From Chryseobacterium sp. StRB126 (GTDB taxonomy: Bacteria > Bacteroidota > Bacteroidia > Flavobacteriales > Weeksellaceae), in assembly GCF_000829375.1 (NCBI RefSeq), contig NZ_AP014624.1, positions 2,914,001-2,978,000 of the forward strand: DNA of 64,000 bases. The letters are read 5' to 3'. The notes under the pieces are model-generated. The model was given only the letters and a program-made list of their open reading frames with translations, searched no databases and had not been told where the DNA came from. Numbering within the stretch: position 1 is the first letter of the stretch; every line of letters begins with the position of its first letter. The translations under genes and the position numbers were made by a program. This document shows positions 17,953-27,192 of the stretch, in pieces.

Positions 17953-18971
17953 GACTTTGGATTTTCAAGGGTTTCCTGTTCTGATACTTCTTCATCTTCG
18001 CCAAACAGGGTTTCTATAACATCTGCTTTCATTCCAATCTCATTCAGATATTTTGAAAAAATTTCCGTCTGTCCATGGGTAACATGTACAATCTCTGCTT
18101 CTGTTGCTTTTACAGTTTGTAATAATCCTTTCCAGTCGGCATGATCACTCATGGGAAAACCTGCATCGGCACTTCTCCATCGTCTGGCACCACGCACCTG
18201 CATCCAGCCTGAACATATTGCAGTGGCGGGATCAGGAATCTTTTTAATAATATTACTGTCAAGCAAAGCGGGAGGAACAATCACAATTTCGTGTTCCATA
18301 TCTTTCGGGCTCTCTCTGAAATCTGCAATGGTATATTCCGGAAGATCTACTCCTACAGCTTCAAAAGCGTTATTCAGTCGTCCAATAGATTCGTGAACAT
18401 ATATTTTTCCCAGTCCTTCTACAGCTTTCATAATCCGTTGAGCTTTTCCAAGTGAATATCCGATGAACACAGAAGTTTTGCTGTTCTCCTGATTTTTTAA
18501 GACCCAATTCTGAAGCTTTTTATTTAAATCATCCACTTCCAGCCAATTATAAATGGGAAGTCCGAAAGTACTTTCTGTAACAAATTCATTACATCTCACC
18601 AGTTCAAAAGGGGTACTGAGACCATCATCCTGAACTTTATAATCTCCGGAAACAACGGTTACAAATCCCTTGTATTCTAATCGTATCTGGGCTGAACCAA
18701 TAATATGTCCGGCAGGATGTAATGAAACATTTACGCCATTAATGTTGATCTTTTCCCCATATTTCACCCCTTGACATTCTATATCTTTTCCAATTCTCTG
18801 ATATAAAATAGGTTTCGTAAAATGATGGCAAAGGTATTTCTTCATTCCCCAACGGGCATGATCGGCATGTCCGTGAGTGATTACAGCCATATCTACAGGC
18901 CTCCAGGGATCTATATAGAACTTTCCCTGCGGACAGTAAATTCCTTTTTGAGTCAATGTGATTAGCTTCAA
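17949..18971 (-). CDS. Ligase-associated DNA damage response exonuclease (MBL/beta-CASP-like)
   Basis: 340 residues, a metallo-beta-lactamase nuclease related to SNM1/Artemis and mRNA 3'-end processing enzymes. The metal site H33-x-H35-x-D37-H38 reads THGHADHARWG; further metal or beta-CASP elements are LHPAGHIIGSAQI and VVSGDYKVQDDG, then PMSDHADWKGLL and VHVTHGQTEIF. It is the first gene of the minus-strand repair operon, overlapping the ligase by 4 bp. Role in processing DNA ends before ligation is family inference. Confidence 0.92.
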   Translation of the reverse strand: MKLITLTQKGIYCPQGKFYIDPWRPVDMAVITHGHADHARWGMKKYLCHHFTKPILYQRIGKDIECQGVKYGEKININGVNVSLHPAGHIIGSAQIRLEYKGFVTVVSGDYKVQDDGLSTPFELVRCNEFVTESTFGLPIYNWLEVDDLNKKLQNWVLKNQENSKTSVFIGYSLGKAQRIMKAVEGLGKIYVHESIGRLNNAFEAVGVDLPEYTIADFRESPKDMEHEIVIVPPALLDSNIIKKIPDPATAICSGWMQVRGARRWRSADAGFPMSDHADWKGLLQTVKATEAEIVHVTHGQTEIFSKYLNEIGMKADVIETLFGEDEEVSEQETLENPKS

Positions 18972-19056
18972 GGGTGTGATTCGTTTGGATAAAATGCTTC
19001 AAAAACTTAACCAATTTACAATAAACTGTTGATTTTATTGCAACTTAAGGTTTTAT

Positions 19057-19203
19057 TGTTGGAAAACACAAGGGCACTACGTTTTTTTATAAGGTCGTGC
19101 CTTTAAGGCGCAAGGATTTTATCTGTGATAAAATTGAATACGTTTAATAATTGCCAGAAATACACGAATACACGAATATCTTTTTATTCGTGTATTCGTG
19201 GCT
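19057..19203. repeat. two dispersed repeat elements side by side
   Basis: 19057-19140 carries the TTGGAAAACACAAGGGCAC...TAAGGCGCAAGGATTTTATC element. 19153-19203 is a hairpin formed by ACACGAATACACGAATA and TATTCGTGTATTCGTG, ending in TGGCTAT. The region lies between the exonuclease start and the reductase stop and holds no gene. Confidence 0.7.
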
Positions 19204-19218
19204 ATAAAGTAACCATCA

Positions 19219-20295
19219 TTAAGGGATTATATTTTCAGCTTGCAATCTTTTAAATACTTCGATAAAAGAGTCTTCTGTGCTTTTATAGGCTGTAAAGCCA
19301 AGTTTTCTGCTTTTTGACAAATCACACATTACTTCTAACGGTCTTCCAAGATCTAAATCAGTGTGCCATGCAGAAGACAAACGATCTAAATTGTTCTCTT
19401 TCAAATTATTTTTTTCTGCAATAGCTTTCCAAATTTCCTGATCGTTTTTTAGTTCTTTTTCCAATGGTCTTATGGTATCGCTAAAACCTTCGAATTCTAC
19501 TCCAAACCAATCTGCGAGTCTTTTCCATAGCCATTTCCATCGGAAAACATCTCCATTGGTAATATTAAAGGCCTGATTTTTTGCAGATTCTGTAGTAGAA
19601 GCCCACACTAATTGTTTGGCTAATATTCCGGCATCAGTAACGTCTGAGACACCGTTCCATTGTGCTTCAGATCCTGGCCAGATGAATTTCCTGCCTGTTT
19701 CCTTACAAATACTCGCGTATACAGCTAGAGTGGCCCCTATATTCATGAGATTTCCCACCGCATATCCTACAACCGTATGAGGGCGGTGAATACTCCATGT
19801 AAAACCGTCTCTTTCTGAAGCTTTATAGATTTCATCTTCCTGAGCATAATAAAAGTTGGGAAGCGGAAGTCTTGGATATTCTTCACGAACTGGCGTTTCC
19901 GGTAATTTATCTTCTTTAACATACGACTCAAATGGTCCCAGATAATGTTTCAAACCGGTTACTAAAGCAACATGCTGAACTGATTTTTTAGGAGATAAAA
20001 CATTCAGGAGATTTCTTACCAGCATACTGTTGATCCGAATATTTTCTTCTTCTGTATCATTGCGCATCCAGGTCGTAAAATAAACATGAGTAGGAGAGAG
20101 GTCTTTCAATGCCTCCATAAGATTCTGTTCATCCAGTAGATCTGCTTTCACAGGAAGAAGACCTGGAATGCTGTTATTTGGGTTTCTTGATAATCCATAA
20201 GTTTTCCAACCCTGTGCAAGAAGTTCTTCGGCAAGATTGCTTCCTGTAATTCCGGTAGCACCTACTACCAATGCAATATTTTCTGTATTTTCCAT
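19219..20295 (-). CDS. PRISE-type (progesterone 5-beta-reductase/iridoid synthase-like) SDR
   Basis: 358 residues from the ATG at 20295 (the frame extends 8 codons further up). The Rossmann motif GATGITG is at residues 12-18. The hallmark catalytic motifs of the PRISE family are both present: TGLKHYLGPFE with K116, and NFYYAQED with Y149/Y150. These enzymes reduce enones by NAD(P)H-dependent 1,4-addition; bacterial substrates are unknown. It is downstream of a Crp/Fnr regulator on the same strand, 84 bp away, and may be controlled by it. Confidence 0.88.
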   Translation of the reverse strand: MENTENIALVVGATGITGSNLAEELLAQGWKTYGLSRNPNNSIPGLLPVKADLLDEQNLMEALKDLSPTHVYFTTWMRNDTEEENIRINSMLVRNLLNVLSPKKSVQHVALVTGLKHYLGPFESYVKEDKLPETPVREEYPRLPLPNFYYAQEDEIYKASERDGFTWSIHRPHTVVGYAVGNLMNIGATLAVYASICKETGRKFIWPGSEAQWNGVSDVTDAGILAKQLVWASTTESAKNQAFNITNGDVFRWKWLWKRLADWFGVEFEGFSDTIRPLEKELKNDQEIWKAIAEKNNLKENNLDRLSSAWHTDLDLGRPLEVMCDLSKSRKLGFTAYKSTEDSFIEVFKRLQAENIIP

Positions 20296-20379
20296 AAGTA
20301 TTGTAAAATTCTTCAGCAAAATTATGGTGGTTACAGCTTGTCACACTTGATTTAGATCATGGGTTTGAGTTGATCTGGA

Positions 20380-20964
20380 TCAAGTATTATTAAGGGAATT
20401 CTTTTTGCGGATTCTGCTGATGGTTTCGGGAGCCAGTCCAAGATAGGAAGCAATGAGATTATGGGGAACACGTTTAATCATTTCCGGGTTTTTCTGTGCC
20501 AGTTGCAGGTATTTTTCTTCAGCAGTATATCCGTTGGAAACAATAAGTCTGTAATCTTTGGTGACCAGACTGTTTTGATACAGAATTCTGAAATAGCGAT
20601 CCATTGCAGGAATCTGTAACATCATTTTTTCATAATTTTCCAATGTAATCATCAAGACTTCAGTATCTTCTACAGCATCAATATTTAAAACTGCCTTTTC
20701 CTGATGAATAAAGCTGTTGAAATCGGAGATCCACCAACCTTCAAATGCAAACATATTAATGTGTTCATTTCCTTTTTCATCAGGGAAATAAGATTTTAAC
20801 AACCCTTTGCTTACAAATGACAGACATCTGCAGATTTCTCCTTCCTGCAACAGGTAGTGCCTTTTCTTCAGCTTTTTTATTGTAAAAAATGTTTGAATCA
20901 GACTTTTCTGTTCATCATTAATCTCAACTTTATTCTGAATATGGGAAAGCAATACTTCAAACAT
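20380..20964 (-). CDS. Crp/Fnr family transcriptional regulator
   Basis: 194 residues. Residues about 15-125 are the cyclic-nucleotide-binding-like beta-barrel (KLKKRHYLLQEGEICRCLSFV; GLLKSYFPDEKGNEHIN). The C-terminal helix-turn-helix is short (RVPHNLIASYLGLAPETISRIRKK). No cysteine cluster typical of true FNR is present, so it is not an oxygen sensor of that type. It precedes the PRISE reductase gene on the same strand. The pair is the likely functional unit; effector unknown. Confidence 0.88.
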   Translation of the reverse strand: MFEVLLSHIQNKVEINDEQKSLIQTFFTIKKLKKRHYLLQEGEICRCLSFVSKGLLKSYFPDEKGNEHINMFAFEGWWISDFNSFIHQEKAVLNIDAVEDTEVLMITLENYEKMMLQIPAMDRYFRILYQNSLVTKDYRLIVSNGYTAEEKYLQLAQKNPEMIKRVPHNLIASYLGLAPETISRIRKKNSLNNT

Positions 20965-21422
20965 CCGAAAAATATTTCCTCAAAAATACGGCTTTCAGAA
21001 GAAATGGAGAGCTTATTTATCAAAGTCATAGATCCTGTCACGGATGCACGCATACTTTTAGCTGATTATTATTATGACTTTATATAATCAAGTCTCAGCA
21101 TACAATTCCTCATTATTTAGGTGCAAAATTTTCTATTTTCATAAGAATCAATCCTCTACATTTTAAAAGCAATATTGAGATTCCTACGAAATGACAAATA
21201 TAATGACATTTACCCATAGAGATATTCGTGTATTCGTGGCCATCATAAGCAATATTCAATTGTATTGCAGATAAAATCCCTGCCCCTTAAAAACGTAGCC
21301 TTATAAAACCCCTTAACCTCTTGCGTTCTCCAACCTGCAGATCCTTGTTTATAGAAAATTAATACTCATTTACTAGTTAAAACCGGGAAAATTTATAGAA
21401 ATTTGCAGCAAATTAAAAATCA
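20965..21422. repeat. intergenic stretch with three repeat fragments, no gene
   Basis: 21181-21200 resembles part of the TTCTACGGAATGACAAA inverted-repeat element found at 61114. 21221-21241 is a half copy of the TATTCGTGTATTCGTGGC element. 21258-21344 is an inverted copy of the GGAAAACGCAAAGG...GGATTTTATC element. No protein-like frame is present apart from a 76-codon frame overlapping the Crp gene start, which is a shadow. Confidence 0.6.
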
Positions 21423-22049
21423 ATGAAGATTGTAGACCTCGAGCAATGGAACAGAAAGGAGCATTTTGAATTTTTCTCTCAAATGGCAAGCCCCTATTTT
21501 GGTTTTACTACCGAAGTAGATTGCACAAAAGCGTATGACAAAGCTAGAGAAAGTGGATATTCTTTCTTTGCTTATTACTACCACAAATCGATGATTGCCG
21601 TTAATACAGTTGATGAATTAAAGCTGAGAATTATTGATGGTCAGGTGGTTCAATTTGATTTTGTTCATGCCGGAAGCACGATTGGCAGACCGGATGGGAC
21701 TTTTGGTTTTTCATTTACTCCTTTTTCAGAAGACTTTGAAACATTTAATGCGGCATTACAGGACGAAATAAAAGGAGTTCATCATTCTACAGGACTTAGA
21801 TTAAGCAATGAGAGATTAGGGAAAGATCACGTTAGACACACCACCATTCCCTGGAATTCGTTCAGTGCAATTCTTCACCCGACCAATTTTAACAATGACG
21901 AATCGGTACCTAAGATATCTTTTGGTAAATTCAATATCCGCGATGGTAGAAAATACATGCCCGTTTCTATTGAGGCACACCATGGCTTGGCAGATGGTAT
22001 TCACATAGCAAAATATCTTGAGGAGTTTCAGAGACAGCTGGACTTATAA
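21423..22049 (+). CDS. CatA-like chloramphenicol acetyltransferase family protein
   Basis: 208 residues, full length for type A chloramphenicol acetyltransferases (CAT). The catalytic signature H186-H187-G-L-A-D191-G near the C-terminus matches HHxxxDG, with H187 as general base, and DGIHIAKYLEEFQ follows as in CAT trimers. The N-terminal substrate segment (W..KEHFEFF) is also CAT-like. Acetyl-CoA-dependent O-acetylation is likely; whether chloramphenicol is the substrate cannot be judged. Cytoplasmic; monocistronic by context. Confidence 0.82.
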   Translation: MKIVDLEQWNRKEHFEFFSQMASPYFGFTTEVDCTKAYDKARESGYSFFAYYYHKSMIAVNTVDELKLRIIDGQVVQFDFVHAGSTIGRPDGTFGFSFTPFSEDFETFNAALQDEIKGVHHSTGLRLSNERLGKDHVRHTTIPWNSFSAILHPTNFNNDESVPKISFGKFNIRDGRKYMPVSIEAHHGLADGIHIAKYLEEFQRQLDL

Positions 22050-22098
22050 TTAAAGAGTCGCAGCATTTTAAAGAAAAGGAAGCCTTATCTATTCCGCA

Positions 22099-22114
22099 TT
22101 ACGGGAAACCGTAA
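22099..22114 (+). promoter_or_regulatory. GAAA-loop hairpin upstream of the TerB cassette
   Basis: TTACGG and CCGTAA close a GAAA loop. A -7-like TACATTTG follows at 22136-22143, 84 bp before the first gene of the TerB-BrxD-helicase cassette. There is no T-run, so it is not a clear terminator. Confidence 0.35.
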
Positions 22115-22226
22115 AGAATATTGACTCCTCTTCAGTACATTTGAGACAATATTGTTATATTAGAGAACTGATTAATACTCAGAAAAACTAATTAACTAAT
22201 AAACTCAATTTTACTAAGAAGCCATC

Positions 22227-23672
22227 ATGCAGAATGATAATACAATTGATGATTCCATTATAGATGTTTCAGGAAACAGAGAAATACCAATTGATTTTGG
22301 AAATATAGCCTCTGTTCCGGATTCTCAATCTAATACTTATGATCCGGATTCCTGGAAAATCGGACAAAAATATACCCGTAAGTTATCCCTGAGTGAAGCT
22401 CAGACCAAAATGCTGGATAAAATGTCTTTTTCCGGCAATGTTTTCAATGAAATAGAATATTGTAAAGTTCAGATATTAAAACAGTTTATAAGAGCTGTTG
22501 AATACCTGTTTGAACACTGTATACCTGTGAATAAATCTTACTCTACAGTTGTTGACGAGCTTTCGGAAATCATTGTGTGCCTTCGTTACAATTACAGGAA
22601 AGACAGTTTAAACTACAATTATACCTATGAGTCTGTACAGACTGAAATTTTCAATCACATTCTAAAATTATGTGAAAATAATGTTCGTGATGTATACGGT
22701 ATCAAAAGAAAAATCAATACCGATTTCAATTATAATCATCCTGATATTCTTCATCAGTACAATAGAAAAGTGGTTTCAAAGCTGCAAGCTTTTCTTACTG
22801 AGAATCAACATCAGATTCTGGATGCTGACTATAAAACGAATATTATCCTCAATGAGAATAATACGAACCGCTGGAAAACCAAATTTGATGAGATCAAAGA
22901 AGATTATTCCAATCCATTAGCATTTGAAAGAGAAATTTTCAGACTTACGGAAGTGAATATCAAAAATCCGTCTGCTGATGCTATATTTTTTGAAGCTTCA
23001 AAATTTGTTGCAGAACATGATAAGACCTGCGCATTAAAACTTTACATTCATTATCTTGATAAAGATCTGAATTCTCCGAAGTTCGACCAAAGGCAACTGA
23101 ACAAAACCGTCCAGAAAAGTTTATTTTCCACAAAAGAACAACTGTCTGATTTTGAAAAGATTCTTAGCGAATTTATTACTGACAGAAACCTAGACAATGC
23201 TATTGAAAAGGCAAATTTGTTGTATGCTCCTAAAAGAAAAAGAATTACCATTGATCCCGAAGCCATTAAAAACATTCAGGCACTGGATTCTGAAACGGCT
23301 GGTATTTTAGGTCAGATTCTTAATGAAGAAGAGAGTGAAGATTCTGTAAATGCAGAAGAAGTTTCCAATCAACAGGAAGTAACAATCACCATTCCACAGA
23401 TTCAGGAATCTCACAGCTCAAAATACCTTGATGAATTGAATTTATCAGCTATTCAAAAGGAAATTCTTGACCTGTTTGAAAAACAAAGCTTTAATATACT
23501 TCAAGCTGATTTTGAAGAGTTTATCAAAACCAAAGGCCTGTTTATGGGTTCTACCATAGATTCTATTAACGAATCCTGTTATGAAACCCTTGATGATATT
23601 CTGGTTGAGGAAGAGGATGAATATTTTATTATTAACACCAATTACTATAAAAAACTTTTAAACAATGATTGA
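22227..23672 (+). CDS. TerB C-terminal domain (TerB-C) protein
   Basis: 481 residues, acidic and soluble. A conserved block at about residues 42-75 (WKIGQKYTRKLSLSEAQ; GNVFNEIEYCKVQIL) opens the protein. The last 80 residues (about 400-478) match the TerB-C domain: LDELNLSAIQKEILDLF, then DFEEFIKTKGLFMGSTIDSI, NESCYETLDD and ILVEEEDEYFIIN. The metal-binding TerB domain itself is not obvious. It is the first gene of a cassette, overlapping the ATPase by 8 bp. Tellurite resistance is only a family name. By association it is likely a recruiting or regulatory subunit for the ATPase-helicase pair (inference). Confidence 0.75.
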   Translation: MQNDNTIDDSIIDVSGNREIPIDFGNIASVPDSQSNTYDPDSWKIGQKYTRKLSLSEAQTKMLDKMSFSGNVFNEIEYCKVQILKQFIRAVEYLFEHCIPVNKSYSTVVDELSEIIVCLRYNYRKDSLNYNYTYESVQTEIFNHILKLCENNVRDVYGIKRKINTDFNYNHPDILHQYNRKVVSKLQAFLTENQHQILDADYKTNIILNENNTNRWKTKFDEIKEDYSNPLAFEREIFRLTEVNIKNPSADAIFFEASKFVAEHDKTCALKLYIHYLDKDLNSPKFDQRQLNKTVQKSLFSTKEQLSDFEKILSEFITDRNLDNAIEKANLLYAPKRKRITIDPEAIKNIQALDSETAGILGQILNEEESEDSVNAEEVSNQQEVTITIPQIQESHSSKYLDELNLSAIQKEILDLFEKQSFNILQADFEEFIKTKGLFMGSTIDSINESCYETLDDILVEEEDEYFIINTNYYKKLLNND

Positions 23673-24981
23673 CAATATCAAACCCAAAGAAGCAACTTCC
23701 ATTATCAACTCCCTGGTAAGTGGTGTGGTGCCTAAAATTGGAGTACAACATATTACCGTAGGAAGATCTGATGAAGTAAATGCTTTCATCGGTTCCCTTG
23801 AAGACGTTAAAAACGGGCTCAGTCTCGTAAAATTCTGGATCGGGGATTTCGGAAGCGGAAAATCTTTTATGCTTCATCTTTTAAATACGGTAGCTTTAAA
23901 GCAGAAGTTTGTAGTGGCCAATGCAGATTTCACTCCGGATAACAGGCTGTATGCCAATGATGGGAAAAGTGTGATTCTTTATTCTGCTATCATGGATAAT
24001 ATTGCCATCCAGACCAAACCTGAAGGTGGGGCTTTACAAACGCTTTTGGAAAAGTGGATTGAGCAGGTTATTTCAAAAACAGCAGAGGAAAATAATATTC
24101 CTTTAATGGAAATAAGAAATGACCAATATTTAGAGCTGATTCAGAATTCCATTATGAAAACAATGAATGAAATTACTGAAGTAGGCGGATTTGATTTCGG
24201 TTCTGCCATCGTAAAATATTATGAAGGTTATATCAAAGGGGATGAATTGCTGCGCCGAAATGCCTTGAAATGGCTCAAAGGTGAATATACCATCAAAACA
24301 GAGGCCCGTCGGGATCTTGGAATAAGGGAAATCATCAATGATTCCAACTATTATGATATGCTGAAAAACTTCTGTAAGCTTTTTGTAAGTATGGGCTACA
24401 GCGGCTTTATGATTAATCTGGATGAAGCCATCAATCTTTACAAAATATCAGTTTCCGCTTCACGCGAGAAAAACTATGAGAAGATTTTATCTATTTATAA
24501 TGACTGTTTCCAGGGAAAAGTATCCAATCTTTTCATCAATTTTGCAGGAACAAAAGAGTTTTTGGAAAACGAAAGACGAGGACTTTTCAGTTACCAGGCA
24601 TTAAAATCAAGACTGGAAGGCAATAAGTTTGAAACGTATGAGTTCCGTGATTTTGCCCAGCCGGTCATCAAACTGATGCCTTTGAATCATAATGAAATTT
24701 TTGTTTTGCTTAAAAAACTGAAACTGATCTTTGATTTTAACTACAAAACAGAATTGAATATTACGGATGAGGAAATTTCTGCTTTTATGGAGGAAATGTT
24801 CAATAAACCGGGAGCTGCAGAATTTCTTACTCCAAGAGAAGTCATCAGGGACTTTCTGAATATCCTGAATATCATCAGACAAAATCCTGATGTGGACAAA
24901 GGAAGACTTTTCGGAGACATTGAAATTTCCGATGAAAGACCAAATGATCTGATCCTTTTAGACAGTATTGAGGAACTATGA
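23665..24981 (+). CDS. BrxD-like P-loop ATPase (DUF2791 family)
   Basis: 438 residues. Walker A is G60-DFGSGK-S67, Walker B is FMINLDEAINL with D253/E254. The N-terminal block (INSLVSGVVPKIGVQHITVGR, FVVANADFTPDNRLY, ILYSAIMDNIA, GGALQTLLEKW) matches the DUF2791/BrxD family of BREX-associated ATP-binding proteins. It overlaps TerB-C by 8 bp and the helicase by 4 bp, so the three are translated together. In BREX type 2 loci a BrxD ATPase accompanies a BrxHI helicase; here the rest of BREX (PglX, PglZ, BrxC) is absent. Confidence 0.82.
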   Translation: MIDNIKPKEATSIINSLVSGVVPKIGVQHITVGRSDEVNAFIGSLEDVKNGLSLVKFWIGDFGSGKSFMLHLLNTVALKQKFVVANADFTPDNRLYANDGKSVILYSAIMDNIAIQTKPEGGALQTLLEKWIEQVISKTAEENNIPLMEIRNDQYLELIQNSIMKTMNEITEVGGFDFGSAIVKYYEGYIKGDELLRRNALKWLKGEYTIKTEARRDLGIREIINDSNYYDMLKNFCKLFVSMGYSGFMINLDEAINLYKISVSASREKNYEKILSIYNDCFQGKVSNLFINFAGTKEFLENERRGLFSYQALKSRLEGNKFETYEFRDFAQPVIKLMPLNHNEIFVLLKKLKLIFDFNYKTELNITDEEISAFMEEMFNKPGAAEFLTPREVIRDFLNILNIIRQNPDVDKGRLFGDIEISDERPNDLILLDSIEEL

Positions 24982-27137
24982 CAGCATTCAACCTGCTTTC
25001 TGAACCCATCAGAAAATACATCCGGGATAAGAAATGGGAGAGCCTGAGAAAGATACAGGAAGCTTCTATTCCGAAAATTATTACTACAGATAACAATTAT
25101 GTTTTAATATCAAGAACAGCTTCAGGTAAAACTGAGGCCGCTTTTCTGCCTATTCTGTCCAAAGTGAATTTTAAAGAACCAGGCGTAAAAGTGCTTTATA
25201 TTTCTCCTTTAATTGCCCTGATTAATGATCAGTTTATCCGTGTTGAAAGCCTTTGTGAATATCTTGATGTTCCGGTAACCAAATGGCATGGAGAAGCAGC
25301 TAGAGGTGCTAAAGACAGATTGCTGAAAAGTCCGGCAGGCATTGTTCTCATTACTCCTGAATCTCTGGAAGCGATGTTTGTAAATAAACCTTACAATATC
25401 CAACATTTATTCTCTATGTTGGATTATATTGTTATTGATGAAATCCATTCATTTCTGGGATCAGACCGCGGTACACACCTGCAGTCTTTGCTGAACCGGC
25501 TCCAAAAAGTAAATGTTAAAAAATTCAGTGTTGTAGGGCTTTCTGCTACAGTAAGCGATGCCAATCAATATATTGAGCTTAAGAATTTTCTTGGAGATCC
25601 GAAGGACACCACAATTATCAGAGATAACACCCCCAAACCGATTAATGCTGTTTTCAGATATTTTGAAGGTTCTGTAAATGCATTACCATTACCATTACCT
25701 TTATTAAAAGACTTATATGTAAGAACAAGAGAAAGTAAGGTTCTTATTTTCCCTAATGCAAGAGGCAGAGTAGAAGAAGTTGCCGTTAAATTAAAGCAGA
25801 TCTCAGAAAGAGTAGGTGGACATAAGAACTACTTTTCACATCATTCCTCTGTAGATAAAGAAGTAAGGGAATATGTAGAGTTTTTTGCTAAAAATTCAAC
25901 ACTTCAGAATTTTTGTATTTCCTGTACTTCAACTTTAGAATTGGGCATTGATATCGGTAATGTAGATGAAGTAGTGCAGATTGATGCCACTCATAGTATT
26001 GCCTCTCTGATCCAAAGAGTAGGAAGAAGCGGAAGACGTGAAGGCAAAGCAAGTAACCTGTTTTTGTATGCTACGGACAAATGGAGTTTATTACAGTCAT
26101 TAGCGTGTTGGCTGCTGTATCAGGAACAGTATATAGAACCCATTGCCATTAATGAAAAACCTTATGATGTTTTAGTTCACCAGATTTTATCTATTGTTAA
26201 AGGAACATCAGGAATATCTTCATCCAGACTGTTGGAAGAAATAACCGGCAACTCTGTTTTTTCAAAAATCAAAAAAGAAGAAACAGAAGAGATTATTATC
26301 CATCTTATTACCCTTGATTTTTTAGAAAAGTTGGGTAATGAACTGATTTTAGGAATGGAAGGTGAAGACGTTGTGAATAACAGGGATTTTTACAGCCTTT
26401 TTGAAACTCAGATTTTCTTTAAAGTTTCCAGCAATGGCGTTAAAATTGGGGAATTGCCATTATCTCCACAAATAAGGGAAAGTGAAAATATTTACCTGTC
26501 TGCAAAGATTTGGAGTATTATTGATATTGATTTTAAAACAAAAAAAATAGAAGTGATGCCTGCCAAAGATGGAAATAAACCTACATTCTTTGGAGATCCA
26601 GCCGATATTGCTTACCGGATCAGGGAAAAAATGCTCGAAATACTGATTTCAAAAGAAGAATATGATTTTTTGGATGAGATGGGTCGTGAAGCTATTGATG
26701 ATTTAAGAAAAGAATTTTCTCTATTTACTATTAATGATTTTAAAACTGAAAGACCTCTATTAACCAGTAATGAGCTTCTTAGCTTTTATTCCTTTACCAG
26801 TTCAAAAATCAACAGGACTTTGCATTTTATTTTAAATACATTAAAGGTCAAAAATATTCTTCATAATGAGGAAAGCCTTTTTGAGATAGAAGACTACAGC
26901 AGTAGTGAACTGCAAATTATATTAAAAGGTATTGACAGGAACCAAAATATGGATCAGATTCTCATAGAGTTACTGGAAAAAAAACCTGAGGTTATAGATT
27001 TTTCAAAATGGGGAAAGTATTTGCCTATTCAGTATCAGGCATCATTATTAAAAGAAAAATATTTTGATTTTGAAGGCTGCTATACCTATCTAGAACATCT
27101 AAAATTTGCAGAAAATAAGCTTGAGTTTTCCAATTAA
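24978..27137 (+). CDS. BrxHI/Lhr-like DEAD/DEAH-box helicase
   Basis: 719 residues. Superfamily 2 motifs in order: I with K51 (SRTASGKTEAAFLP), Ia YISPLIALIND, Ib LITPESLEAM, II VIDEIHSFLGSDRG, III VGLSATVSD, V STLELGIDIGNVDEVVQID and VI LIQRVGRSGRREG. The C-terminal third is less conserved and likely winged-helix. It overlaps the BrxD-like ATPase by 4 bp and ends the cassette, followed by a perfect-stem terminator. Distinct from the ligase-associated Lhr helicase at 13919. Likely DNA remodelling motor of a defence or genome-maintenance system (inference). Confidence 0.85.
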   Translation: MTAFNLLSEPIRKYIRDKKWESLRKIQEASIPKIITTDNNYVLISRTASGKTEAAFLPILSKVNFKEPGVKVLYISPLIALINDQFIRVESLCEYLDVPVTKWHGEAARGAKDRLLKSPAGIVLITPESLEAMFVNKPYNIQHLFSMLDYIVIDEIHSFLGSDRGTHLQSLLNRLQKVNVKKFSVVGLSATVSDANQYIELKNFLGDPKDTTIIRDNTPKPINAVFRYFEGSVNALPLPLPLLKDLYVRTRESKVLIFPNARGRVEEVAVKLKQISERVGGHKNYFSHHSSVDKEVREYVEFFAKNSTLQNFCISCTSTLELGIDIGNVDEVVQIDATHSIASLIQRVGRSGRREGKASNLFLYATDKWSLLQSLACWLLYQEQYIEPIAINEKPYDVLVHQILSIVKGTSGISSSRLLEEITGNSVFSKIKKEETEEIIIHLITLDFLEKLGNELILGMEGEDVVNNRDFYSLFETQIFFKVSSNGVKIGELPLSPQIRESENIYLSAKIWSIIDIDFKTKKIEVMPAKDGNKPTFFGDPADIAYRIREKMLEILISKEEYDFLDEMGREAIDDLRKEFSLFTINDFKTERPLLTSNELLSFYSFTSSKINRTLHFILNTLKVKNILHNEESLFEIEDYSSSELQIILKGIDRNQNMDQILIELLEKKPEVIDFSKWGKYLPIQYQASLLKEKYFDFEGCYTYLEHLKFAENKLEFSN

Positions 27138-27140
27138 AAA

Positions 27141-27182
27141 CACTCCGGATATTTATTTTAGATTTAATAAATATCCGGAGTG
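27141..27182. terminator. bidirectional terminator closing the TerB cassette
   Basis: A perfect 17 bp stem (27141-27157 with 27166-27182) with an 8 nt loop lies between convergent genes ending at 27137 and 27193. It is the strongest hairpin in this part of the window. Confidence 0.85.
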
Positions 27183-27192
27183 ATATCTGTGT

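Noticed and set aside
20857..21087. 76-codon frame on the plus strand
   Set aside because: It overlaps the start of the Crp/Fnr gene on the other strand and has no protein-family likeness.
22227..23672. Tellurite resistance determinant
   Set aside because: Only a TerB-C domain is visible, with no TerC, TerD, TerE or TerZ genes; the name would mislead.
22227..27137. Complete BREX system
   Set aside because: Only BrxD-like and BrxHI-like genes are present; PglX, PglZ, BrxC, BrxA and BrxB are not seen on either side.
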